This document shows, one piece after another, positions 47,361 through 55,004 of a stretch of 64,000 bases of DNA. This stretch comes from Robertmurraya korlensis (GTDB lineage Bacteria > Bacillota > Bacilli > Bacillales > Cytobacillaceae). The notes below the pieces were generated by a model. That model was given only the letters and a program-made list of their open reading frames with translations. It was not told where the DNA came from and searched no databases. The translations under genes were made by a program, and so were the position numbers. Where the stretch lies: assembly GCF_023715225.1 (NCBI RefSeq), contig NZ_JAMBNS010000006.1, positions 186,001-250,000 of the forward strand, in the 5' to 3' direction. The number at the start of each line of letters is the position of its first letter. Position 1 is the first letter of the stretch.

Positions 47361-47837
47361 ATGGGCAGACGAATAAAACATAATGCACGTGACGTGGAAG
47401 AGTTAGCAAGGCTTATGCTGGCCGAAGCGATAGGTGAAGGAGTCGAAGGGATGAACAAGGTGGGAACGGTTGTGGCCAATCGGGTCGAGGCCGACTGTGA
47501 TCCTGATTTCAGAAACCTCCGCAATATAAGGCATGCAATTTACCAAACGATACCTGGAACTGGAATCCCTCATTTCGAACCCGTTTTAAATGGATCATTA
47601 TATACACAGCGTCCGAGTGAAGCGGACCTCCAGAGAGCTAGGAATTTGTTGCATGGTCATAGAGAACCTCGTGCCAGAATGAATTTGTGGTTTTATAACC
47701 CAAGTCCAGGGAAAAAATTTCGAGCACCTTGTGGCGCTACTATGCCTAGATCACCTATGACGAAGTTTGATTTTGCACACAAAAATCATTGCTTCTATGT
47801 CGCTGTACCGGGCTATTGCACAGAGTTTTATAGATAA
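47361..47837 (+). CDS. cwlJ: Spore cortex-lytic enzyme CwlJ
   Basis: A 158-residue protein of the SleB/CwlJ hydrolase family, with no signal peptide as in B. subtilis CwlJ. ARLMLAEAIGEGVEGMNKVG carries the likely catalytic glutamate (E22), followed by TVVANRV and NLRNIRHAIYQ. The C-terminal KNHCFYVAVPGYCTEFY resembles CwlJ. The enzyme degrades cortex peptidoglycan during germination and is triggered by calcium dipicolinate. The neighbouring gerQ gene encodes the coat protein needed for its localisation, which confirms the assignment. GAAGGAG precedes the ATG and can be paired in a hairpin (47318-47350). Confidence 0.92.
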   Translation: MGRRIKHNARDVEELARLMLAEAIGEGVEGMNKVGTVVANRVEADCDPDFRNLRNIRHAIYQTIPGTGIPHFEPVLNGSLYTQRPSEADLQRARNLLHGHREPRARMNLWFYNPSPGKKFRAPCGATMPRSPMTKFDFAHKNHCFYVAVPGYCTEFYR

Positions 47838-47858
47838 ATTTTGAGGAGTTGATTTTTT

Positions 47859-48329
47859 ATGTCTTGCCAAGGCTTTAATTATTATCCAACGAACTATCAT
47901 TCTAGTTTATATCCATCTTCCATGACTAGGGAAAGCGCTACACAACCAGCTGGTTTTCCAGGGGCTATGCCCTCTATGCCCTCTGGACCTACGTATTCTG
48001 TCCCGGTGGTTCCGATGGGGACTGGACAGCAACTTCTTGCAGGTACAATGGAAGAATCATTTATCGAAAATATCCTACGCTACAACAAAGGTAAAATCGG
48101 AACTTTTTATTTTACTTATCAAGGTAACAGCAAATGGAACGCGATGGTATACCATGGACGTGTAGAAACAGCAGGGCGTGACCATATCATCATAAGTGAT
48201 CCAACAAGCGGCAAACGCTACCTACTGATGATGGCAAATCTTGACTGGGTAGAATTTGATGAAGAAATTAACTATCCTTTTCCTACAATCACTCCAGATG
48301 TCCAGGCGACTCTTACAACTTCGGACTGA
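47859..48329 (+). CDS. gerQ: Spore coat protein GerQ
   Basis: A 156-residue coat protein. The first 60 residues are rich in Pro, Ser, Tyr and Gln; the conserved C-terminal domain begins MEESFIENILRYNKGKIGTF and includes GRDHIIISDPTSGKRYLL. GerQ is needed for CwlJ to reach the coat and is cross-linked by transglutaminase in B. subtilis. It lies 21 nt after cwlJ with a GAGGAG site, so the two are co-transcribed. A strong terminator follows. Confidence 0.92.
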   Translation: MSCQGFNYYPTNYHSSLYPSSMTRESATQPAGFPGAMPSMPSGPTYSVPVVPMGTGQQLLAGTMEESFIENILRYNKGKIGTFYFTYQGNSKWNAMVYHGRVETAGRDHIIISDPTSGKRYLLMMANLDWVEFDEEINYPFPTITPDVQATLTTSD

Positions 48330-48343
48330 GTTTATAAAACACT

Positions 48344-48387
48344 TAAAACCCGCTTACTTCCAATTTGAAAAAGATAAGCGGGTTTTA
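48344..48387 (+). terminator. Terminator of cwlJ-gerQ
   Basis: A perfect 13-bp stem, TAAAACCCGCTTA (48344-48356) with TAAGCGGGTTTTA (48375-48387), loop of 18. Confidence 0.75.
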
Positions 48388-48502
48388 GTATGGCGTTTTC
48401 TCAAAAAAGAGATTAACTAATGGTTTATACATATGATTCACCTTTAGATAAAAACGCGGTTATGGTATCTTATTTTTATAACATATATTTGGAGTGTTTA
48501 TT

Positions 48503-49456
48503 TTGGTATCAGCAATAAATGAGTTTCAATTGTACAAGAATTTTAATGAACTTGCTTTGGATATTTTAGAATTAGCAAGAGAAGTAATGCCGGATCGTTT
48601 ATTCTTTCTAAGTACTTTGACAAACGAACAACAAACGATCTTAAAGCTGTCTGAAAAAAATCACAATATACAGATTAAAGAGGGTATGTCGATACCCGTT
48701 AAACAAAGCGTATGTCATCGCATAGACTTTCAAAAAGCCATCCCTTTAGTTATTGAAGATATTAGTAAGGAGACAGATTTAGATGACATTAGGAGAGCAC
48801 TCCTTGATGCAAATATTAATTCTTATTTAGGGGTGCCTATTAAATTGAAAAACGGAGAGACATTTGGTACCCTATGTGCTGTTCATGAGGAGGCTAAAGA
48901 GTTTAACTGGAAAAATGTAAGAATGATTGAAAGATTAGCGAAAATGTTTTCTTATTATTTGGAATTGGAGCACTTGGCTTTCAGAGATCAATTAACAGGA
49001 ATTTATAATCGGCAATTCCTCTATAAGTACTTTAATTTGTATTCAACAAAAGGAGGGGCCCTTTTCTTTTTAGATTTGGACGGGTTTAAAAAGATTAATG
49101 ACATGCTTGGACATGACACTGGGGATTTAGTATTAAAGGAAGTAGCACTAAGGATTGAGGAAATTTTAAAGCAACAGAAAATAGATGGTTTTGCCGCACG
49201 ATTAGGTGGAGATGAATTTATTATTAACATTACTGGTGAGGTAAACTATAAAGACCTTCGCGAAAAAGCAGAATGTTTCCTTTCTAGACTATCCACTTGG
49301 GATATTCATTTAAAAGAGTTTAATTTGTCAGCTAGTATGGGAATTGTTTTTTACCCACCTAGTTTTGAGAATAATATAAGTGTTTTACTTAAAGATGCAG
49401 ACAATGCGCTATATCGTGCAAAAGCAAATGGAAAGAATTCGTATCAGTTTTTTTAA
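48503..49456 (+). CDS. GAF-GGDEF diguanylate cyclase
   Basis: A 317-residue cytoplasmic protein. A GAF-type sensor (roughly residues 5-150) includes GVPIKLKNGETFGTLCAV, followed by a GGDEF domain beginning DQLTGIYNRQFL. The catalytic motif is RLGGDEF, so cyclic-di-GMP synthesis is likely. The inhibitory RxxD site is not conserved: the corresponding residues read QKID. The TTG at 48503 follows TTTGGAG by 8 nt; a GTG at 48494 overlaps that site. Single gene with its own terminator. Confidence 0.88.
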   Translation: MVSAINEFQLYKNFNELALDILELAREVMPDRLFFLSTLTNEQQTILKLSEKNHNIQIKEGMSIPVKQSVCHRIDFQKAIPLVIEDISKETDLDDIRRALLDANINSYLGVPIKLKNGETFGTLCAVHEEAKEFNWKNVRMIERLAKMFSYYLELEHLAFRDQLTGIYNRQFLYKYFNLYSTKGGALFFLDLDGFKKINDMLGHDTGDLVLKEVALRIEEILKQQKIDGFAARLGGDEFIINITGEVNYKDLREKAECFLSRLSTWDIHLKEFNLSASMGIVFYPPSFENNISVLLKDADNALYRAKANGKNSYQFF

Positions 49457-49480
49457 AGAAAATTTGGAAGTAATTATATC

Positions 49481-49508
49481 AAAAAGAACCCAAACTAGGG
49501 TTCTTTTT
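49481..49508. terminator. Bidirectional terminator
   Basis: AAAAAGAACCC (49481-49491) pairs perfectly with GGGTTCTTTTT (49498-49508). It lies between convergent genes and gives a T-run on both strands. Confidence 0.9.
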
Positions 49509-49537
49509 AATAATCATCTATGAGTTTGTTATATGTA

Positions 49538-50344
49538 CTAAGTATTTAATATTAATTGTTCAATCGCATAGGCGACTCCGTGTTCATTGTTGGAACGTGT
49601 ATGAAATTGGGCGATTTCTTTTACACTTTGCTCGGCATTACCCATTGCAACGCCACAACCTGCATACTCAATCATCGTTAAATCATTCTCGCCATCACCA
49701 ATACAGATGACTTCTTCACGAGGAATGTCTAATTTTTCAGCAAGAAGCTTTACGGCATTCCCTTTACTTACACTTGGGTGTAAAATTTCATAAAAATAGG
49801 GAGCACTGCGCACCATCGTATATTTTTCCTTAAGAGTTGCTGGAATTGAAGCTATCGTTTTTTCTAAACGCTCAGGTTCTCCAACGAACATTACTTTCGG
49901 TATTAAGATGTCAGCTGGTATTTCTTCAATTTCACGATAGTGTAACGGCACACCATTGACAAATGATTCCACTACGGTAAAGGGACTAATGTCCTTATTG
50001 GGAGTATATATTCTTTGGGAATCAAAGAAATGCATGGATGTTTGGAGGTCCTGACTGACTCCATAGAGTGTCATTAAGTCCTCATGTGTCAGAGAAATTT
50101 CTGACGCCACTTCCTTTGTTTCGGAATGTTGAACTAGTGCACCATTAAATGTAACGACATATTGGTCATGAAGGTCTAACTCTTCAATGAACCCATAAAC
50201 CCCTCCGATAGGTCTCCCTGTACAAATGACCACTTTGACTCCCTTTCGTTTTGCTGCTTGGATGGCTTCATTTACTTCCTTTGTTACCTCTTTACGATCA
50301 TTGATTAAGGTCCCATCAATATCAATAGCAAGCAATTTATACAT
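49538..50344 (-). CDS. Cof-type HAD phosphatase
   Basis: A 268-residue haloacid-dehalogenase hydrolase of the Cof/YidA type. Motif I is LLAIDIDGTLIND (D8, D10), motif II VVICTGRP, and motifs III-IV KGNAVKLLAEKL and CIGDGENDLTMIEYAG. The C2 cap lies between. The ATG at 50344 has GGAGTGG 9 nt upstream; an in-frame TTG at 50362 lies ahead of that site. Such enzymes dephosphorylate sugar phosphates or cofactors such as FMN and PLP with broad specificity. Single gene on the minus strand. Confidence 0.88.
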   Translation of the reverse strand: MYKLLAIDIDGTLINDRKEVTKEVNEAIQAAKRKGVKVVICTGRPIGGVYGFIEELDLHDQYVVTFNGALVQHSETKEVASEISLTHEDLMTLYGVSQDLQTSMHFFDSQRIYTPNKDISPFTVVESFVNGVPLHYREIEEIPADILIPKVMFVGEPERLEKTIASIPATLKEKYTMVRSAPYFYEILHPSVSKGNAVKLLAEKLDIPREEVICIGDGENDLTMIEYAGCGVAMGNAEQSVKEIAQFHTRSNNEHGVAYAIEQLILNT

Positions 50345-50543
50345 GTGTTTAATCCACTCCAATATTAGGTATTTACCTTATGGTAGCACAAAGAAATAGA
50401 GGCTGCCTAATCTCCTTATTCGAACCCTAGAACCTCTACATTATTAGTAAGCTTTAGGGAATTTCAGAAAAACGTGGGGTTTCTCATGCTCAAATTGCCC
50501 TTGTTTGGGGTTCTAAAGAAAGAAGTTTATTTTTCTAATAGAT

Positions 50544-51089
50544 TTATAAATTTCGTTCTAATAATAATCCTACTTGTTCTGACATAACTTCAGGAGAATA
50601 CGGCATTCCATTTTTGAACCACCATTCTACTATTCCTACGTAAGACGTAACAATAAATTGAAGAATAACCTCCTTATTTACATCTGAATTTACCCCAGTT
50701 ATGGCATTTACTTCATCATTGAATTCCTCGATAAGAAATTCAATGAATTGCTTTCGAAACGAAGGAGCCCCTTTACTTGCTAACATGGTAGAAAAAAACA
50801 AAAAATTATTTTCTAGATATTTAAACCACGGTAAATTAGCTTCTCCGTATTCTAATTCAGATGCAGATTCGCACAGCTCCCGTAGGTTGTTAATATGCTC
50901 CTCAATTAGTTTTTCCAATAGATCATATTTATCAAGATAATGAAGGTAAATCGTTCCTCGGCTTACATTTGCCTTATCAGAAATATCTTGAATTGTAATA
51001 TCATCAAAATTTTTTTCTGACATTAATTGAACAACCGCATCTTTAATCGCCACTCGTGATTTAAGTATTCTTCGATCGATTTTACTCAT
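50544..51089 (-). CDS. TetR-family regulator
   Basis: A 181-residue TetR-type regulator. The helix-turn-helix reads ITIQDISDKANVSRGTIYLHY near residues 33-53, followed by a C-terminal ligand and dimerisation domain. The ATG at 51089 follows AGTAGGTG; a GTG at 51101 is ahead of it. It is divergent from an MFS exporter gene 304 nt away, the usual layout for a drug-responsive repressor and its target. No perfect operator was found in the gap; an ACAAA/TTTGT dyad lies around 51180-51198. Confidence 0.85.
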   Translation of the reverse strand: MSKIDRRILKSRVAIKDAVVQLMSEKNFDDITIQDISDKANVSRGTIYLHYLDKYDLLEKLIEEHINNLRELCESASELEYGEANLPWFKYLENNFLFFSTMLASKGAPSFRKQFIEFLIEEFNDEVNAITGVNSDVNKEVILQFIVTSYVGIVEWWFKNGMPYSPEVMSEQVGLLLERNL

Positions 51090-51230
51090 TCTATGGTTCA
51101 CCTACTTTAATAAAATATGTATGATAATAATTATAAACAAGTGTTCAAAAATGAAAAAAAGTTTATTAAAAGATATTAAACAAATATTAACTGTTTGTCT
51201 ATTAATTTACAAACCCCTTTGTTTTGACAA

Positions 51231-51258
51231 TTGAAAGTGCTTTCTTATTAGATATAAT
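51231..51258 (+). promoter_or_regulatory. Promoter of the MFS gene leader
   Basis: TTGAAA (51231-51236), a 16-nt spacer and a perfect TATAAT (51253-51258). Transcription would begin near 51265, leaving a leader of about 130 nt before the TTG start at 51394. Confidence 0.6.
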
Positions 51259-51275
51259 TAATTGTAAATATAAGA

Positions 51276-51346
51276 TAAGGGTTGTAACTGTTTAATCAGG
51301 CAAAATCGTTACCTTATAATGAGGTAAAGTTTTGCCTTTCTTATTA
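51276..51346 (+). promoter_or_regulatory. Structured leader with terminator-like hairpin, possible attenuator
   Basis: AGGCAAAA (51298-51305) pairs with TTTTGCCT (51330-51337) and an inner TTACCT (51309-51314) pairs with AGGTAA (51322-51327); TTCTT follows. Upstream, TAAGG (51276-51280) plus TAAC (51285-51288) is complementary to GTTACCTTA (51308-51316), which would break the hairpin. This is the layout of a terminator/antiterminator pair before a drug exporter. It does not match a riboswitch class I recognise. Confidence 0.5.
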
Positions 51347-51393
51347 TAGAATAGTTGATTCTATTTAAATATTACTTTAGGGGGAATGAAATT

Positions 51394-52575
51394 TTGGAAC
51401 GCTTATGGACGAAGCCATTTATTCTAATGACCGTGGCGATGCTTTTCCTTTTCACCGGATTTTATATGCTTCTCCCAACACTTCCGTTGTTTATTAAATT
51501 CATTGGTGGAACTGAAAGTCAGGTTGGACTGCTCGTAGGTGCGTTTATGCTATCTGCTGTCATTCTTAGACCACTCATCGGAGGACTATTAGATCGTTAC
51601 GGTAGACGGCCATTTATTTTATGGGGACTTCTTATTTTTACAGTGGCTATGTATTTCTATAGCTGGGTTGGTGGAGTGTTTGTTTTACTTGGGCTCCGGA
51701 TTTTACAAGGATTGAGTTGGGCGGTGTCAACCACGGCTATTTTTACCGCCATTACAGATATTATACCGCCTACCCGAAGAGGGGAGGGAATGGGCTGGTT
51801 TAGCACAGCGATGACCCTCGCCATGGCGATAGGGCCTATGTGCGGAATTTGGATAACACAGAACATATCTTATCAAGCGTTGTTTTTCATTGCAGTAGGT
51901 CTTTCTGTAGTTGCCCTATTGTTGATGTTCGCTGCTAAAATACCTTTCCAGCCGAAGAAAACGGGAACGCAAAAAATTGAGCTATTTGAAAAATCAGTTC
52001 TACCTATCATTATCTCAGTATTCTTCTTACATATTGCATATGGTGGAATTACAGCTTTTGTCCCGTTATTTACAAATTCTCTTGCTGTTAATTCTGGAGC
52101 GTTTTTTCTGGTGTATGCTGCAACTCTTATTCTTAGCCGGCCTATTGCAGGAAAACTTTCAGACCGACATGGAGAGAAGTTTGTGATTATACCAGCTCTT
52201 GGTATAACCATAATAGCTCTCATTTCCTTAAGTCTAGCAGAAGGATCAATTGGAATTCTCGTTTCTGCCATTTTATACGGTATCGGGTTCGGTTCGGCAT
52301 CGCCTGCTTTACAAGCAGCCACCGTACGACTTGCTAATCCAGATCGTAAAGGAGTAGCGAATGCTTCTCTACTTACGGCTACAGATCTAGGTATTGGACT
52401 TGGATCAATCGTGTTGGGATGGATTTCGCAGTACACAAGTTATTCAGTACTTTTCATCGTAAGTGCAGTGTCTGTTGGGTGTGCATTAGTAGTCTTTAGA
52501 TTTTATGTTAATCGTTTGGTACAGAGAAATGGGAATCTCGATACAGCAATTTCAAAGGATGTCGCATCCCAATAG
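51394..52575 (+). CDS. MFS drug-type exporter
   Basis: A 393-residue major-facilitator transporter with 12 helices. FTGFYMLLPTLPLFI opens the protein, motif A is GGLLDRYGRRPFIL near residue 64, and motif C-like ATDLGIGLGSIVLGW lies in the second half. It resembles the YwoG/YttB group of Bacillus exporters. The TTG at 51394 follows TTTAGGGGG by 9 nt. The divergent TetR gene and a structured leader suggest drug-responsive control. The substrate is not predictable. Confidence 0.85.
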   Translation: MERLWTKPFILMTVAMLFLFTGFYMLLPTLPLFIKFIGGTESQVGLLVGAFMLSAVILRPLIGGLLDRYGRRPFILWGLLIFTVAMYFYSWVGGVFVLLGLRILQGLSWAVSTTAIFTAITDIIPPTRRGEGMGWFSTAMTLAMAIGPMCGIWITQNISYQALFFIAVGLSVVALLLMFAAKIPFQPKKTGTQKIELFEKSVLPIIISVFFLHIAYGGITAFVPLFTNSLAVNSGAFFLVYAATLILSRPIAGKLSDRHGEKFVIIPALGITIIALISLSLAEGSIGILVSAILYGIGFGSASPALQAATVRLANPDRKGVANASLLTATDLGIGLGSIVLGWISQYTSYSVLFIVSAVSVGCALVVFRFYVNRLVQRNGNLDTAISKDVASQ

Positions 52576-52618
52576 GTCTCGACTAAGAGATTTAAGATTA
52601 GTGCTAAATAAGGGTTAA

Positions 52619-52662
52619 CCCCCCTGAGTCTCTTAAATAGAGGTTCAGGGGTTTTAATTTTC
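52619..52662 (+). terminator. Terminator of the MFS gene
   Basis: CCCCTGA (52621-52627) pairs with TCAGGGG (52645-52651), with an inner CTCT/AGAG stem, followed by TTTTAATTTT. Confidence 0.8.
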
Positions 52663-52988
52663 TCATTCGCACAGCTCCTGTCTTGCACGGAGGAATTGTA
52701 TTAACGGCGATTTTTATGACTGCTGTAGAAGGTTTTAGACCAACTTGGACATCGGTTGGAAGGACGATGCTGTGGTTAAATATCCTAATAGTAGTTGTGA
52801 TACCGGTAAATGCAATAACAGTAGCAAATTACATGTTTCTAGCAAGAAAACCAGCCACCGTATCTTTGCTTGATTTTCTTGGACCATGGCCATGGTACAT
52901 TCTTTCACTTGAGGTTGTTGCACTCGTTTTATGTATATTCCTCTATTTTCCTTTTATTTTATTTGAACGATGGAAACTATTGAGGTAA
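52662..52988 (+). pseudogene. Truncated TIGR02206-type (YwaF-like) membrane protein
   Basis: An open frame of about 108 codons starting without a proper start or ribosome site. It reads LIRTAPVLHGGIVLTAIFM, then three hydrophobic helices, NAITVANYMFLARKP and LLDFLGPWPWYILSLEVVAL. The last segments are the signature C-terminal half of TIGR02206/YwaF membrane proteins, which are about 240 residues. The N-terminal half is missing and the frame begins inside the MFS terminator, so a deletion probably joined the two. A TTG at 52683 could allow residual translation. Confidence 0.7.
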
Positions 52989-53226
52989 ATTTGAATCATT
53001 AGTTGGTATGTGAAAATTAAACTATGCATATACTTTCAAAAATTAAACCTGATTCTCTTTCTTGCGATAGTAGTAACTAAGGGGATTTTATTTAAACAAT
53101 ATTTTTTTTATTTAAAATTTGAACCTTGTTTAAAAAGTGATTGACTATATGCGGGCAGTGTTTATAATAGATTTAGATAAATAAATTTCAGACTATTAAA
53201 AATTATCTGAAATAGGGGGGTAACCA
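52989..53226. promoter_or_regulatory. Promoter region of the acyl-CoA/TRAP operon
   Basis: TTGACT (53141-53146), a 16-nt spacer and TATAAT (53163-53168) form a good sigma-A promoter. Downstream, ATTTCAGA (53185-53192) and TCTGAAAT (53206-53213) are perfect 8-bp arms with a 13-nt centre, just before the GGGGGG ribosome site. The dyad may be an operator for the TetR protein encoded in the operon, or an mRNA hairpin. The first 130 nt hold nothing recognisable. Confidence 0.65.
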
Positions 53227-54372
53227 TTGGAATCATTCTTAACTGAAGAGCATGAACTGTTTCGGAAATCGCTACGTAAAATGCTGGAGCGGGAAGCGTA
53301 CCCGTTTTTTGAGGAATGGGAAAAGAATCGTGAAATTCCAAGAGAGTTCTGGTTAAAAATGGGAGATAATGGGTTTCTTTGTCCATGGATAGATGAAGCG
53401 TATGGTGGACTCGGATTGGATTTCATGTATTCTTTTATATTGAATGAGGAACTTGAAAGAGTAGGGCAAGGTTTATCAAGTGGTGTTTGTTTGCATTCTG
53501 AAATTGTAAGCCCTTATATTCAGAAAATAGGTACTGAAGAGCAAAAACAAAAATGGCTGCCAAAGTGTTTAAGCGGAGAGGTGATTACAGCCATTGCAAT
53601 GACAGAACCTGGAGCGGGATCCGATTTAGTTAATATTAAAACAACGGCGAGACGTGAGGGAGATTATTATATTTTAAATGGGGAAAAGACATTTATTACA
53701 AATTCTATTTCATCGGACCTTGTTGTAGTTGTCTGCAAGACAGATACCCAAATCACACCCGTACATAAAGGAATTAGTCTTATCTTAGTCGAGAAAGGTA
53801 CAGAAGGCTTTAAGAAAGGAAAAAAACTAAATAAAATCGGTATGCATAGTGGTGAGACTGGTGAGCTTATTTTTGAGGATGCAAAGGTTCCAGTTGAAAA
53901 CCTGTTAGGTGAGGAAGGAAAAGGATTTTATTACCTAATGGAAAATCTGCAGCAGGAACGTCTCGTTGTAGCGATTCAATGTCAGGTTGAGGCAGAAGAA
54001 ATGCTTCGAATTACGATCGATTATGTGAAGACTAGGCAAGCCTTTGGGCAAACCATAAGCAAATTCCAAAATACACAATTTAGAATCGCAGAAATGGCTA
54101 CAGAAATAGAATTAGGTCGAACATACCTTAATCAAATAGCAACACGTCATATGAAGGGTGAAAAGCTAACAAAGGAAGTGTCGATGGCCAAATGGTGGAT
54201 CAGTGAAATGGCTAAAAGAGTTGCGGCTGAATGCCTTCAGCTTCATGGCGGCTACGGCTATATGGAAGAATACGAGATTGCTAGACGCTACCGTGATATT
54301 CCTGTAGCAAGCATATATGCCGGCAGTACTGAAATCATGAAGACCATCATTGCCAAGCAGCTAGACTTGTAG
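53227..54372 (+). CDS. Acyl-CoA dehydrogenase
   Basis: A 381-residue flavin enzyme that introduces the alpha-beta double bond in an acyl-CoA. AMTEPGAGSDLVNIKTTA near residue 122 and KTFITNSISSDLVVVV near 153 are FAD and substrate segments. QLHGGYGYMEEYEIARRYRD and YAGSTEIMKTIIAKQL near the C-terminus carry the catalytic glutamate position. The TTG start follows AGGGGGG. First gene of a long operon with CoA ligase, hydratases, thiolase and a TRAP transporter. Chain length or substrate structure is unknown. Confidence 0.92.
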   Translation: MESFLTEEHELFRKSLRKMLEREAYPFFEEWEKNREIPREFWLKMGDNGFLCPWIDEAYGGLGLDFMYSFILNEELERVGQGLSSGVCLHSEIVSPYIQKIGTEEQKQKWLPKCLSGEVITAIAMTEPGAGSDLVNIKTTARREGDYYILNGEKTFITNSISSDLVVVVCKTDTQITPVHKGISLILVEKGTEGFKKGKKLNKIGMHSGETGELIFEDAKVPVENLLGEEGKGFYYLMENLQQERLVVAIQCQVEAEEMLRITIDYVKTRQAFGQTISKFQNTQFRIAEMATEIELGRTYLNQIATRHMKGEKLTKEVSMAKWWISEMAKRVAAECLQLHGGYGYMEEYEIARRYRDIPVASIYAGSTEIMKTIIAKQLDL

Positions 54373-54391
54373 CATCCCGAAAGGAGACCTT

Positions 54392-54976
54392 ATGAAACTA
54401 TCAGAGAAACGAGTACTGAAAAAGAAGGAACAAATTATTTTATCTGCTATTAAAATAATGAATCGAAAAGGGTACAATGGTGCGACAATGGAGGAAATAG
54501 CGGCAGAGCTTCTGATGACCAAGGGTGCCCTTTACTACTATTTTAAAAATAAGGAAGATTTAATCTTTCAGTGTCACGAACTCGTACTAACAAACGCGAT
54601 TGAAGAGCTACAAGTACACTTGGAGGAACCCGTTTCCTATGAAACTCGTTTGCGCAATATGATTAAGACTCATATTGCATACGCGATCAAAGAAAAAGAA
54701 ACCTTTAATATGATTTTAAAGCCAGATGAAACCTTTTCTAGCGAGCAATTAAAACCGATATTATTAAAACGTCAAGAGTATGCACATCAATTTGACACAG
54801 TTATAAAGGAGGGAATGAAAGCAAATGAGTTCACAATTACTGAACTGAAAATTGCGCGGATGATCCTATTAGGTTCAATGAACTGGATTCAGCAGTGGTA
54901 TCAACCAGACGGTAAATTTAACGTTGAAGAGCTCCAAAATGTTTATGCAGATTATTTGTTAAAAGTAGTGAAATAA
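54392..54976 (+). CDS. TetR-family regulator of the acyl-CoA operon
   Basis: A 194-residue TetR-type regulator. The helix-turn-helix is ATMEEIAAELLMTKGALYYYF near residues 31-51, followed by NKEDLIFQCHEL. It resembles FadR/FabR-like repressors that sense acyl-CoA. It lies inside the operon as the second gene (19-nt gap, AAAGGAG site), so it is probably autoregulated together with it, perhaps through the dyad at 53185-53213. Confidence 0.88.
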   Translation: MKLSEKRVLKKKEQIILSAIKIMNRKGYNGATMEEIAAELLMTKGALYYYFKNKEDLIFQCHELVLTNAIEELQVHLEEPVSYETRLRNMIKTHIAYAIKEKETFNMILKPDETFSSEQLKPILLKRQEYAHQFDTVIKEGMKANEFTITELKIARMILLGSMNWIQQWYQPDGKFNVEELQNVYADYLLKVVK

Positions 54977-55004
54977 TCAAATAAATTATAAAGGGGATGT
55001 TTCG

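Noticed and set aside
51276-51346. Guanidine or other known riboswitch before the MFS gene
   Set aside because: The conserved cores of the ykkC-type guanidine motifs and of preQ1 and purine aptamers were not found; only a terminator-like fold is visible.
53162-53426. Minus-strand ORFs over the start of the acyl-CoA dehydrogenase gene
   Set aside because: They are antisense shadows of a strongly coding frame, lack ribosome sites and have low-complexity translations.
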